Source of the DNA: Alphaproteobacteria bacterium UBA1002 | GTDB taxonomy: Bacteria > Pseudomonadota > Alphaproteobacteria > Rickettsiales > UBA998 | DNA: 64,000 nucleotides | Assembly: GCA_002291845.1 (NCBI GenBank) | Contig: DBAU01000110.1 | Coordinates: 29,533 to 93,532, forward strand | Direction of reading: 5' to 3' | Part shown: positions 31,794-41,379 of the stretch, piece after piece | How positions within the stretch are numbered: position 1 is the first letter of the stretch | Layout of the letters: every line of letters starts with the position of its first letter | Translations under genes and position numbers: made by a program | The notes under the pieces: model-generated | Database searches by the model: none | What the model was told of the DNA's origin: nothing | What the model saw: only the letters and a program-made list of their open reading frames with translations

Positions 31794-33632
31794 ATGCGCA
31801 CCACGCACGAATCTCATCGCATCCTGACGCGCCGAGCCTTTGCGCTGGGCGGACTGCAACTTGGCATCGCGAGTGTGCTTGCCTCTCGCCTTTATTACCT
31901 TCAGTTCATCAAGGCAGATGAATTTCGTACCATGGCTGAAGATAATCGGGTCAATCTGCAACTACTTGCTCCTGAACGCGGCCTTCTGCTGGATCGCAAC
32001 GGTGTGCCACTGGCGGAGAATCGTCCAAATTTTCGGGTCTTGCTTGAGCGTGGTGAGAGAGAAGCAACCCTTGCCATCTTTGATAAGGTTGCAGATATTT
32101 TGCAGATTTCCCCGCAGGGCCGTCAGAAGCTACGGGCTGATTTAATACGCATGGGACGTGGCCACACACTACTGATTCGTGAATACTTGAACTGGGATGA
32201 GCTAGCCGCCTTGGAATTTCATTCCCCGCGCTTACCCGGTATTTCTATGGAATCAGGCTTTATGCGCCATTATCCGCTGGTGGATAAGGCATCGCACCTG
32301 ATTGGCTTTGTGGGCGCCGTCACCGAAAAAGATCTGGCGCGTGAGCCAGAAAATAAAGGCCTGTTGAAACTACCGGGCTATAAAATCGGCAAAGACGGTG
32401 TAGAAATTATGCTTGAAAAGCAGCTCCGTGGCAAAGCGGGTATGCTGCATATGGAGATGAATGCACACGGGCTCCCCGTGAAAGAGGTGAGCCGGCAACC
32501 TGCACGAACCGGCAAGAAAACCACCCTCACCATCGATGCGCGCCTTCAGCAATATGCAGCAGAACGCTTTGGTGAGGAATCCGGTGCCGCCGTCATCATG
32601 CGTGTGGATAATGGGGATGTTCTCGCGCTCGCTTCGGTACCTGCGTTTGATCCCAACCGATTCAGCATGGGAATTCGCAGCGATTATTGGAAAGAGCTAC
32701 TCGCCAACAAAAAAAATCCACTGATGAATAAAGCTATTGCGGGCCAGTATCCACCGGGCTCAACCTATAAGATGCTGGTGGGTCTCGCCGCGTTGGAGGC
32801 GGGAGTGATCACGCCGGCGAGCCGAGTTTATTGTCCGGGCCATTTCTTCCTTGGCAATCACCGCTTCAATTGTTGGAAGCCGGAAGGCCATGGCGCGGTA
32901 AACGTGATCGAGGCCATTGCCAAATCCTGTGACACGTTCTTCTATACCATGGCGCAGCGGCTGGGTATCGATAAGATTGCGGAAATGTCTCGTCGCTTTG
33001 GGCTGGGTGAACCCACCGGTATCGGTCTGCCGCATGAAAAAGGTGGGATCATGCCTGACGAGCAATGGAAGCGACAGCGCTATGGTCAGCCGTGGCATCC
33101 GGGCGATACCATCAACTGTGGTATTGGTCAGGGGTATGTTCTGGCCACGCCGATGCAACTCGCCATTATGGTGGCGCGGCTATGCACCGGACGGCATGTC
33201 GAGCCACGCTTAGAGATTCCTGCGGGAGAGGAAGATAAACTTCCTAAGCTGATTAAAGTGGATCCTGGTCACCTCTCCGTCATTCAGCAAGGTATGGATG
33301 CTGTATGTAACAGCCAGATGGGAACAGCCTACTGGTATACACTGCGTGAGGGCCCTTTCAAAATGGGTGGCAAAACCGGGACCTCACAAGTACGCCGCAT
33401 CATCATCCGCGGGCAGGATCAGAACCGCATTCCGTGGGAACAGCGTCACCATGCGCTTTTTGTGGGCTATGCCCCGGTGGAGGCCCCCAAATATGCCTGC
33501 GGCGTGATTGTGGAGCATGGCGGAGGCGGTGCCTCTGCTGCTGCTCCTGTGGCACGCGACCTGCTTGCCAAGACCCTTGAACTCTATGATGGTGGCCCTC
33601 CCCCGCCAGAAAAACTGACGCCCTATTCATGA
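31794..33632 (+). CDS. mrdA: Penicillin-binding protein 2
   Basis: Transpeptidase that crosslinks peptidoglycan during cell elongation. The 612-residue protein has an N-terminal membrane anchor (about residues 17-35), a dimerisation region with RGLLLDRNGVPLAENRP, and the active-site motifs SxxK (YPPGSTYKM), SxN-type (AKSCDTFFY) and KTG (MGGKTGTSQV). Its stop overlaps rodA by 4 bases, so the SEDS glycosyltransferase and its partner are coupled. Confidence 0.97.
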   Translation: MRTTHESHRILTRRAFALGGLQLGIASVLASRLYYLQFIKADEFRTMAEDNRVNLQLLAPERGLLLDRNGVPLAENRPNFRVLLERGEREATLAIFDKVADILQISPQGRQKLRADLIRMGRGHTLLIREYLNWDELAALEFHSPRLPGISMESGFMRHYPLVDKASHLIGFVGAVTEKDLAREPENKGLLKLPGYKIGKDGVEIMLEKQLRGKAGMLHMEMNAHGLPVKEVSRQPARTGKKTTLTIDARLQQYAAERFGEESGAAVIMRVDNGDVLALASVPAFDPNRFSMGIRSDYWKELLANKKNPLMNKAIAGQYPPGSTYKMLVGLAALEAGVITPASRVYCPGHFFLGNHRFNCWKPEGHGAVNVIEAIAKSCDTFFYTMAQRLGIDKIAEMSRRFGLGEPTGIGLPHEKGGIMPDEQWKRQRYGQPWHPGDTINCGIGQGYVLATPMQLAIMVARLCTGRHVEPRLEIPAGEEDKLPKLIKVDPGHLSVIQQGMDAVCNSQMGTAYWYTLREGPFKMGGKTGTSQVRRIIIRGQDQNRIPWEQRHHALFVGYAPVEAPKYACGVIVEHGGGGASAAAPVARDLLAKTLELYDGGPPPPEKLTPYS

Positions 33633-34759
33633 TCTCGCAATTAGTTGGTCGCACGGTCAGCCTGAAACTTGCCAGCATTCACTGGTGGGCAGTTGGGCTT
33701 GTCGTCGCGGTGGGTATGGTAGGCCTTGCTATGCTGTATACTGCGGCGGGTGGCCATGTCCGGCCGTGGGCATCTGCGCAAGGCCTGCGCTTCATCATCG
33801 GGTTGGGAGCGATGATTATCATTGCCGTGATTCCGATTCAATTCTGGCTGAAATATGCCTACGTATTCTACGGCGGCGCACTACTGATGCTTATTATTGT
33901 GGATGTCATTGGCCATATCGGTATGGGTGCCCAACGTTGGGTAGCGGTGGGTGGTGTTACCATTCAACCATCGGAGTTAGCGAAGCTGGCTGTCATACTG
34001 GCGCTGGCACGCTATTTCCACCGGATGCCACCGCTCAAACACCCAGGCGTGATGCATCTGATGCCACCGATCCTTATGGTGGCCTTGCCGGCCGTTTTCA
34101 TCCTGCGCCAGCCCAATCTTGGAACCACCACGGTGGTGGCAGCGGTCTCCGGCTGGATCGCTTTTGCCGCAGGGGTACGGATGCGCTATTTCATGATTGT
34201 CCTGGTCACGGTGCTCGCTGCCCTGCCCGTGGTGTGGGAATTTATGCATGATTATCAGCGTCAGCGTGTCATGACCTTCCTCAATCCTGAAGCTGACCCA
34301 TTAGGCAGTGGCTACAACATCACCCAATCCATGATCGCGATTGGATCGGGTGGACTAGCGGGTAAGGGCTTTCTCAATGGCTCGCAGGGTCAGCTGGACT
34401 TCCTGCCGGAAAAGCAGACAGACTTTATCTTCACCATGCTAACCGAGGAGTTCGGCTTTCTGGGTGGGATGCTGGTAATTGCGGCTTACAGTGGGCTTAT
34501 CCTTTACGCTATTGCAGTATCCACGCGCTGTCGCCACTTATTCGGAACGCTCGTTGCACAAGGCATCGCAGCGGTGCTTTGCCTGCATTTTACTATCAAC
34601 ATTGCCATGGTGATGGGGTTAATCCCGGTGGTGGGAATTCCCCTCCCCCTGCTTTCCTATGGCGGCTCAGTGATGATTACCGTCCTGCTGGGGTTCGGCT
34701 TGCTGTTTAACGTCTGGGTGCACCGCGACGAAAAATTACGGGGCAGTGCAGGAAGCTAA
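33629..34759 (+). CDS. rodA: Rod shape-determining protein RodA
   Basis: SEDS-family peptidoglycan glycosyltransferase, 376 residues, with about ten membrane spans. The conserved periplasmic loop DPLGSGYNITQSMIAIGSGG and the segment PEKQTDFIFTMLTEEFGF are diagnostic, as is VVGIPLPLLSYGGS near the end. It starts within the mrdA stop (ATGA). Its last 4 bases overlap the sapC-like gene on the opposite strand. Confidence 0.97.
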   Translation: MISQLVGRTVSLKLASIHWWAVGLVVAVGMVGLAMLYTAAGGHVRPWASAQGLRFIIGLGAMIIIAVIPIQFWLKYAYVFYGGALLMLIIVDVIGHIGMGAQRWVAVGGVTIQPSELAKLAVILALARYFHRMPPLKHPGVMHLMPPILMVALPAVFILRQPNLGTTTVVAAVSGWIAFAAGVRMRYFMIVLVTVLAALPVVWEFMHDYQRQRVMTFLNPEADPLGSGYNITQSMIAIGSGGLAGKGFLNGSQGQLDFLPEKQTDFIFTMLTEEFGFLGGMLVIAAYSGLILYAIAVSTRCRHLFGTLVAQGIAAVLCLHFTINIAMVMGLIPVVGIPLPLLSYGGSVMITVLLGFGLLFNVWVHRDEKLRGSAGS

Positions 34760-35532
34760 CGCTTCGTATCACCCGTGGCCAGCGCCGCCAGATATTTCCA
34801 GTTTACTTGCGAAAACAGGCACGCGTGGATCAGCGAAATCCAGTCCAGTTTGCGCCAGTCGAGATAAATTTCATCCGGCAACTGACGGAACTTTTCTTCA
34901 TCAATGGTCATAAATCCGCGCAGATTAACGCTGCTCCCATCCGGAAGTGCCAGCGTGGACACGCGCTCTACGAGTAATTCCTGCTCCTTCAACGCCTCCA
35001 CAAAATCGCGTGTCAGACGGTAATGCTGCTGGTACGCACTGCAGAAATCCAGCGCCCGCTGTGCAACCTCTGCTGCCTTACCCTCGACATAGAAGGGATG
35101 GGCAGGCTGTTGCGCGGCAAAATTCTCTGCTGCTTCATCAATACATAAAATCCACTGTTGACGATCCGGCGATTCCATCAACGCGAAAGGATATTTCCGC
35201 ACATACGCGGGGATGTAGGCGTCGCTGCGCCACTGGCCAGCGATGGTGAGAAAATAATTCTCGCTTTCCAAACCAACCAGCGCAACCGGCATATTGTCTT
35301 CCCCGGCGGTAAACACGATCGGGTAACTGCGGGCAGCTTCTGCAAACTCAATGGCATTCAGCGGAATAGAGTTTGTCGGTCGCGCAAAAGAGAAATGGCT
35401 TAATACCCCTATCCCGGCTTCGGCATGCCGATCCAGTGTAATGGGTTGCGGTGATTTATAAAAAAGCGGCAACTGACTGACCGGGGAGGCCCCGGTGGTT
35501 GTTCCGTTGTGACGCTCTTTCGCCCCGACCAT
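34756..35532 (-). CDS. SapC family protein
   Basis: A soluble 258-residue protein of the SapC family (PF07277), with the family features LSHFSFARPTNSIPLNAIEF near the start, IVFTAGEDNMPVALVGL and YIPAYVRKYPFAL. In Campylobacter SapC was linked to the S-layer, but the biochemical role is unknown. It lies directly after the tpsA adhesin gene on the same strand. The frame extends to a TTG at 35571 that overlaps the tpsA end; ATG 35532 with GGGG 8 bases upstream is the more likely start. Position suggests a link with surface-protein handling (inference). Confidence 0.82.
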   Translation of the reverse strand: MVGAKERHNGTTTGASPVSQLPLFYKSPQPITLDRHAEAGIGVLSHFSFARPTNSIPLNAIEFAEAARSYPIVFTAGEDNMPVALVGLESENYFLTIAGQWRSDAYIPAYVRKYPFALMESPDRQQWILCIDEAAENFAAQQPAHPFYVEGKAAEVAQRALDFCSAYQQHYRLTRDFVEALKEQELLVERVSTLALPDGSSVNLRGFMTIDEEKFRQLPDEIYLDWRKLDWISLIHACLFSQVNWKYLAALATGDTKR

Positions 35533-35561
35533 AGCCTCTACCCCGCTGGTGAATGGTGCAT

Positions 35562-38500
35562 TTACTGGCAACCTGATGCATCAAAATTAGCGCCATAGCC
35601 TGCGTCAAGATAATAGTTGCCGCAGCTACCCTCAACGCCTCCTTGCGGATTGAGGGTGTTGAGGTTATTCGCCACTTCTCCTCCGGCAGCCGGGCTCAGG
35701 CCCGCCAATCCTTCCGGCGAAGTAATACCTTCTGTCGGCTGCCCGCTCCCGTTGGAAGACGTCCCACTGGAGCTCGCCCATGCGTATCGGGCGCGCTTCG
35801 CATCCGAACCGCCGGTCAAACGCGGACGGACTAACGCTTTATTTTGGTTTGCCCCCCCCGCCGCCGGGCTGAGGTTAGCCAGTGCCGCAGCATCTACACC
35901 CGTGGGTACCGTCACGCGCCCTGGCGTCAGCAAGCTGAGATTTACCTCAGTATTGCCGAAATAATATTGATCACCGGCGGTCTCACCAAAGAAGGAGTAG
36001 AGATTGCGCGCAAAGCTGGAGAGACGATTGAGCTCAATTTCCTCCAGTAAATCGCTTACCAAAGGCACAGAAGGCGCTGCAGGAGGCGTTACGGACGGCG
36101 TCTCTGGAGGAGAGACCGGCGGCACCGGACCTCCTGGATCATTCACAATGAGAAGGCTAGCGATGTTTCCGGCCACATTCTGTGTGCTGGTAAAACGCCC
36201 CTGACGGGAGGCCAGATTTGCCACCGCGAGCGGATTCGCCCCATTATAGGTAATGTTCGCTGCACTGTTGCTGCTGGTTCCAAGAGCCACGATCTCCAGC
36301 GTCGCGTTGGCCACACCGACAACCGGATCACCCTCTTGGGTGGACGTGGAGCTTTGCGCCCGAGAAACCGTATCACCAAGCGCGACGCGGCCATTGGGTG
36401 CACCCATAAAGAGGTACGCACTCGCATCGGTACCTCCCATGGATTCCACCAGTACATTCCCCAGCGTTAGGTCATTTCCTGCATCAAAAAATGCTTCGGC
36501 GAAGGTGGTGCCACTGTCGCCGGGAGCCGAACTGCGTAACCCGCCTCGAGCAAGAACCTCCACATTCCCGGTAACCGTAAGATCACCGCCCGCCGCAACA
36601 TTGAGCGTCACTTCACCACGGCGCGTCGCATCCTGACGATCCTCGCCTCGCAGCAGAATATCGCCATTGATGAGAACTTGATCATCCGCGTTGATGCTGA
36701 TGGCCATCAAATCCACCGACCCAGCCTGTGGGCCATCTTCTCCAATCAGCGTAATCGGACCTGTGGTGACATCCTCATCGGAGACAAGGGTAATGCGTGT
36801 GGTGCCAAAGGTTCCCGCACTGCTGATTGCACCCGTAGAAATCGAGCCGTTCTGGGTTGACGTCAGTGTTATATTGCCTGCCTCAAACGCCCCGTTCACT
36901 TGGTTCAGGACATCGTTAGCCACCAACAGCGCGTCGCCGGTTGTCAGGCTGCCCAGCGAGATACCGCCGCTCCCCGCGCGCACATCAAGGTTAGCAAGGA
37001 AGGCTTGGATTCCTCCGAGCGCGGTAACAGATTTTCCACCATTGATATTCAGACTACGTGAGGACTGGATCGCCGTGGGGGTTCCCGTCAATACAATGGC
37101 GTCCTCAGGCGCTGTCACCCTTACTGCGCCGTTTATCAGCACATCGGTGGTTGCACGGATCGCCGTGCTGAGATTGGTAATCGGCACCAATATGCTATTG
37201 GCCGTCATGGTAATCGTGCCAAGCGAATCACCCACCCCAGAAACCGTTTTCTGGGCCAGTGAGAGGACATCATCTCGGGTGATCAACTGGTTTGTCGCCG
37301 TAAGGGTCACTTCAGACAACGCATCGTGGCCACCCCTGGCATTTGCCTGTACCGCACTGAGGTTAACATTCGTACCGCTGACGCTAATGATGGCTTCTGA
37401 AGAACCAAGACTGAACGGCGTCAGCAAACCACCTTGTGCATTGGCGGTCACTTGGCTATTGGCCGTGACATCACCGGTGGTTGAGATGAGGGAAATAAAT
37501 GCACTGGCAATGCGGTTGGCATCCTGCAGATCCCGGGAACGGGCAACAACATTCCCCGTAATGGAAATATCATCTTCCGCCAGCACATCTATCGTGGCAC
37601 GTCCAGCAGAGCCTGGCTCGGGTCGGTCATCAATGCGGACACTGAGGGCGCGTGCCGTGAACGCACCGGAGGAATCAACGATAATACTTGAATCATCTCT
37701 TGTTCCACGAACCGTGAGGTTGCGCACGTCGATATTGCCGCCATTCGTAGTGGCCAGTCGGATGGTACCGGCAGCCACATCACCATTTGGCGCACCGAGA
37801 GCCGGATAAGCCCCGTTAATACCGGTTGCTATGCTGCCGATGTTTATGCCGCCAGCCCCTGCAGACAGGGTCACATCACCAGAGGTCGTGCGAATAGTAT
37901 CACCTTTGGAAGCAAAGCGAATTTCACCGTTTGCGCCGAGCGTGCGCAAAGTGATATTTCCCGCACCGCCCTGCAGCACATTATCCGCCAGATTATCCAT
38001 CCGTATCAGATCGGTGGCCTCTAACGTCACGTTGGAGCCCGCTTGAGACTGTGCTTCGATCCACTGCTCGGCAATGTTATTGACGAGTCCGTTGAACCCA
38101 CCATTGTTGATGATAATTTGTGCCGGGTCGATCACGATACTTCCCAAGCGACCGCCAAAATTATCGACACTAAGCGCCCCGGCCAGCAGGATGTCAGCAC
38201 CGCTGAAATCAATTCGACCGGCTCTATATCCATCGGCGCTGATGGACGCATTACTGAGTAACGCCGCATCGCCCCCTTTGGCCAGCACCTGCACGCGACC
38301 AGCCGTCCCTTTTAGTTTACTGGAGCTGTTGGCGCTCAGCCGTGTGTTACCAACTCCCCCACCAATGATGGCGTGACGATCAGCCGTCACACGAACCGTG
38401 CCAGCGGTTTGACCATTGGACTGGAGTGCCCCGCTTCCACGTACAACAACATCACGGCCTGTCACCTCTACGCGACCGCCCACCTGTTCGGCCGAAGCGC

Positions 38501-39362
38501 TGACACTGCCTTCCACCAGCACGAGACCGTTGGGCGTGGCGACCAAATCACCCGCATCAACAATCCCCTGCGTGTTAATAACCTGATTGACCACATTGCT
38601 TGCGGCTTGTGCTGTCAGATAAATTTGGCCACCGCGCGCTTGCACCTGACCCCCAACGCTCACCTGTGCGGCACTATTCTCATTGCTTACGGCAAAATTC
38701 ACCAGGCCGTCGCCCGTCAGATCAAGGGTCGCTTTCTCCGCCCCTGCCAGCAATACTTTGCCCTGGTTCGCGGAAATAATACCCTGATTGATCACCTGAG
38801 GCGCCACCAACGCCACCAACCCTTGCTCCTGCGCTGTGCTGACGATCTGGGCGCCGTTTTGAACTTCGATCCGCGCATTTTGCGCCCCCGCTGTGTTAAA
38901 ACGCAGGCGATCATTGTTCATGAACTGATTGCTGTTAATGTTCGCCGTGGTTGCAATCAACCCCCCGACATCGATGCGTGCCTGTGGGCCAAACACCATC
39001 CCATTGGGATTGCTGATGATCACGCGGCCATTGGCTTGAATCGCACCAAGAATCTGGGAAGGATTCGCATCCGCCACCACGCGGTTAAGCGTAATGGCAC
39101 TGACGCTTGGCTGGTTAAAGCGCACGGTTTCGCCATTATTCACATTAAATTGATTCCAGTTGATGACGGCTTTAGCAGAGTCTTGTTGAATGGTGGTCAC
39201 GCTGCCCACCGTGGAAATACCGGCCGTTCCATGGGTGACATCACCCCCGGTTGGAAGCGCATAGGCTATGGAAGGAAGAACCAACAACGCCGCGGTTAGC
39301 GCGCTTGAGCGAGTCAGGCGATATGCATGAAAACGGAAAGAATTCGCGGCTTGGCAGGTCAT
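35562..39362 (-). CDS. Two-partner secretion filamentous haemagglutinin-type adhesin (TpsA)
   Basis: Large exported beta-helix adhesin of 1266 residues. After a signal peptide (SALTAALLVLPSIAYA) comes the TPS secretion domain with VTHGTAGISTV, KAVINWNQFNVNNGETV, the ISNPNGMVFG signature and VGGLIATTANIN. The centre is a long run of degenerate repeats of Thr, Asn, Val and Gly typical of beta-helices. The C-terminus has a Pro-rich stretch, two SPAAGG motifs 58 residues apart, and two cysteines 17 residues apart just before the end. GAGG 5 bases before ATG 39362 supports this start rather than 39392. Its secretion pore is the next gene upstream; a LapG-type protease follows that. No obvious foreign composition. 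Confidence 0.93.
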   Translation of the reverse strand: MTCQAANSFRFHAYRLTRSSALTAALLVLPSIAYALPTGGDVTHGTAGISTVGSVTTIQQDSAKAVINWNQFNVNNGETVRFNQPSVSAITLNRVVADANPSQILGAIQANGRVIISNPNGMVFGPQARIDVGGLIATTANINSNQFMNNDRLRFNTAGAQNARIEVQNGAQIVSTAQEQGLVALVAPQVINQGIISANQGKVLLAGAEKATLDLTGDGLVNFAVSNENSAAQVSVGGQVQARGGQIYLTAQAASNVVNQVINTQGIVDAGDLVATPNGLVLVEGSVSASAEQVGGRVEVTGRDVVVRGSGALQSNGQTAGTVRVTADRHAIIGGGVGNTRLSANSSSKLKGTAGRVQVLAKGGDAALLSNASISADGYRAGRIDFSGADILLAGALSVDNFGGRLGSIVIDPAQIIINNGGFNGLVNNIAEQWIEAQSQAGSNVTLEATDLIRMDNLADNVLQGGAGNITLRTLGANGEIRFASKGDTIRTTSGDVTLSAGAGGINIGSIATGINGAYPALGAPNGDVAAGTIRLATTNGGNIDVRNLTVRGTRDDSSIIVDSSGAFTARALSVRIDDRPEPGSAGRATIDVLAEDDISITGNVVARSRDLQDANRIASAFISLISTTGDVTANSQVTANAQGGLLTPFSLGSSEAIISVSGTNVNLSAVQANARGGHDALSEVTLTATNQLITRDDVLSLAQKTVSGVGDSLGTITMTANSILVPITNLSTAIRATTDVLINGAVRVTAPEDAIVLTGTPTAIQSSRSLNINGGKSVTALGGIQAFLANLDVRAGSGGISLGSLTTGDALLVANDVLNQVNGAFEAGNITLTSTQNGSISTGAISSAGTFGTTRITLVSDEDVTTGPITLIGEDGPQAGSVDLMAISINADDQVLINGDILLRGEDRQDATRRGEVTLNVAAGGDLTVTGNVEVLARGGLRSSAPGDSGTTFAEAFFDAGNDLTLGNVLVESMGGTDASAYLFMGAPNGRVALGDTVSRAQSSTSTQEGDPVVGVANATLEIVALGTSSNSAANITYNGANPLAVANLASRQGRFTSTQNVAGNIASLLIVNDPGGPVPPVSPPETPSVTPPAAPSVPLVSDLLEEIELNRLSSFARNLYSFFGETAGDQYYFGNTEVNLSLLTPGRVTVPTGVDAAALANLSPAAGGANQNKALVRPRLTGGSDAKRARYAWASSSGTSSNGSGQPTEGITSPEGLAGLSPAAGGEVANNLNTLNPQGGVEGSCGNYYLDAGYGANFDASGCQ
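35679..35870 (-). other. Two LapG-like SPAAGG motifs at the adhesin C-terminus
   Basis: Codons for Ser-Pro-Ala-Ala-Gly-Gly lie at 35853-35870 and 35679-35696, each inside a Leu-Ala-X-Leu context. Known LapG proteases cut adhesins at T/P-A-A-G, so these are candidate cleavage sites. The codons differ between copies, which argues against a very recent duplication. The Cys codons of the tail are at 35622-35624 and 35568-35570. Confidence 0.6.
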
Positions 39363-39555
39363 GGAGTCCTCTTTGGAAGAAAGGGATGGCAAAAATGCCG
39401 TCCTTTAATAAACAAGGTGTCTGGGTACTATAAAAATGGATCAAATCCAAGTTTTATTTACCCAAAATTAACCATTTGTCCGAAGGAAAACGGAAAAAGC
39501 ACGGGCTGCCTCACAGAAATCAAGAGACACCACACGAAAATAAAAGGCGCTAACT

Positions 39556-41265
39556 CTAGTAGATGTAGGTCAACGAGAAGAAGCCGCGAACATCATCGCC
39601 GTCAGTGCCTTCCGCGGAAACATCACGGGTGAGTGGTACCGCGATTTCCGCACTGCCCGCAATGTTCTCCGTGAGCGAGAAACGCAGACCCACGCCTGAA
39701 GAGGCAAGGGAGGCCTGACTATTTTCTCCCACCAGCGCATCACGGTTCCATACCTTACCCACATCATAAAAACCGTAGAGCTGGTAGATGTCCATGGACC
39801 ATTCCGGGAGGGCATCGCTGAAGCGCAATTCCACACGGCTGGCCAGACCGTGATCGCCCGTCAGCTCTGCGGGATCATAAGCGCTGCCAAAAGCGGGCCC
39901 GCCAAGAGCAAATTCTTCTGATGCAAACAATGGATCAAGCGCGTATTGACCGTTTAAACCGACATACAGAGAAAACGCCTGGCTCAATGGTTGCAGGCGG
40001 GTATACTGCCCGGTAAAGCGTGTGAATGTAGTGTCAGCATTGGAACGCGAGCGAAGATCTCCTGCGTCATTTGCCCCCGCCACGTCAAGGCCCTGCACCG
40101 CCTCAAAATCTAACCGGTTGACCCCTTGCAGCCCATCAAGCACGTCATAGGCACCGCCGACATAGAGGCTACGGATATTGTCTTCAAACAGCTCAGTGTT
40201 CAGGACATCCGTGGTGGAATCACGATAGCGCAGGCCGAGATCGCCAAACAGATTTTCCTGCCGCGAGCGCAGGAAAGGATGACGAGCCGCCAGAACAAAT
40301 GCCGCACTGTCACCCTCAATCTCTAATGCCTCGAGCGAGCCCCCCGGACGGGTTTCCGCATAGGAGAAGACCCCGCGCACGGTTGTCCCCTCAGAACCCA
40401 CAGGCTGCTGGTATGTGCTTTCAATAAAGCGCAGCTCATCAAAATTAGAGGCCGTTATGCCACGTACTTGAATGCGCTCAGAGAGTCCCAGCGCAGAGTT
40501 TGTCGCCACTAGACCCGTGGTCTGAAGGGGTCCAAGGAAACGGCTACCCCGGTTATCCACCGTGAGATTTGCATCAACTGGATTACGCTGCATACTAACG
40601 GTCAAACGTGATGCACCCGGCGTATTCGGAGACGGGCTCAGCACACCACGCGCAGCCGCCCCAGTCAGATCATCAATGAGCAGCAGATAGCGCTCAAGCA
40701 CTTGATTGCTCAGTGGACGTGCCTCGGTGATATGACGTGCATACGATTCCAGCAAAGCTTTATTCTGGCCCTCCGCGCCTTCAAAGGTGACTTCATCAAT
40801 AAATCCTTCGACGATGCGAATGGTTACTGTACCATTCTCAATACGTTGCCCAGCGGGAAGGATCGCGCGGCTAAGAATATACCCCTGATTACGATAATAG
40901 GCCGTTATCCGCTCAGCAATCGCGCGCAACCCTCCTAAGGTCACGGGCTTGCCGAGCTGTTCCGCATAGAGCGGAGCCAGCTGGTCATCCGAAATCGCTG
41001 TCGCACCTTCAATTACGACGCCGTTGAGCACAAAGCTTGCGCCCCCGTCATCAGTCGACAGTGCTCCCTCGCGCGGCTGAACCGGGACAACGCCTGTCGC
41101 GTCGAGCTCCGGGCGCTGATTTTCGCTCCGCAAACGTTGCTGTACCTGTCCGGGATCAACGGTCTGCGGTATCGAGGTCGGCGAAATAGATTGTGCAACC
41201 ACCGCCGCGGGCATGCACGTCGCCACAGAAAAAAATAATGCCGCGCGAAAAAAACCAGTACGCAT
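39556..41265 (-). CDS. ShlB/FhaC-family outer membrane transporter (TpsB)
   Basis: Outer-membrane beta-barrel that exports the TpsA adhesin. The 569-residue protein has a signal peptide ending at PAAVVAQ, a linker, two POTRA domains (about 75-230; FVLNGVVIEGATAISDDQL begins the first, AYYRNQGYILSRAILPAGQ follows) and a 16-strand type barrel ending in Phe-Phe-Ser-Leu-Thr-Tyr-Ile-Tyr, the aromatic end recognised by the BAM machine. It precedes tpsA by 193 bases on the same strand, the classic tpsB-tpsA order. Confidence 0.94.
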   Translation of the reverse strand: MRTGFFRAALFFSVATCMPAAVVAQSISPTSIPQTVDPGQVQQRLRSENQRPELDATGVVPVQPREGALSTDDGGASFVLNGVVIEGATAISDDQLAPLYAEQLGKPVTLGGLRAIAERITAYYRNQGYILSRAILPAGQRIENGTVTIRIVEGFIDEVTFEGAEGQNKALLESYARHITEARPLSNQVLERYLLLIDDLTGAAARGVLSPSPNTPGASRLTVSMQRNPVDANLTVDNRGSRFLGPLQTTGLVATNSALGLSERIQVRGITASNFDELRFIESTYQQPVGSEGTTVRGVFSYAETRPGGSLEALEIEGDSAAFVLAARHPFLRSRQENLFGDLGLRYRDSTTDVLNTELFEDNIRSLYVGGAYDVLDGLQGVNRLDFEAVQGLDVAGANDAGDLRSRSNADTTFTRFTGQYTRLQPLSQAFSLYVGLNGQYALDPLFASEEFALGGPAFGSAYDPAELTGDHGLASRVELRFSDALPEWSMDIYQLYGFYDVGKVWNRDALVGENSQASLASSGVGLRFSLTENIAGSAEIAVPLTRDVSAEGTDGDDVRGFFSLTYIY

Positions 41266-41379
41266 AAAATCCCGATGGTAAAAGTAGGTTAAGCACCGAG
41301 TACTGACTGCACATTGCTTTGTAAAGAATTTTTAAGGTGATACGCCAGCTGCGGAGTGAGTTTACCGGCAGTGTTACCC

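Noticed and set aside
36691..37809. 372-codon open frame on the plus strand inside tpsA
   Set aside because: It is antisense to the beta-helix repeats, whose biased codons keep the opposite strand open. It has no ribosome-binding site or recognisable domain.
38373..39299. 308-codon plus-strand frame inside the TPS secretion domain
   Set aside because: Antisense to the clearly conserved secretion domain of tpsA; composition (His, Arg, Cys) looks like an out-of-frame reading.
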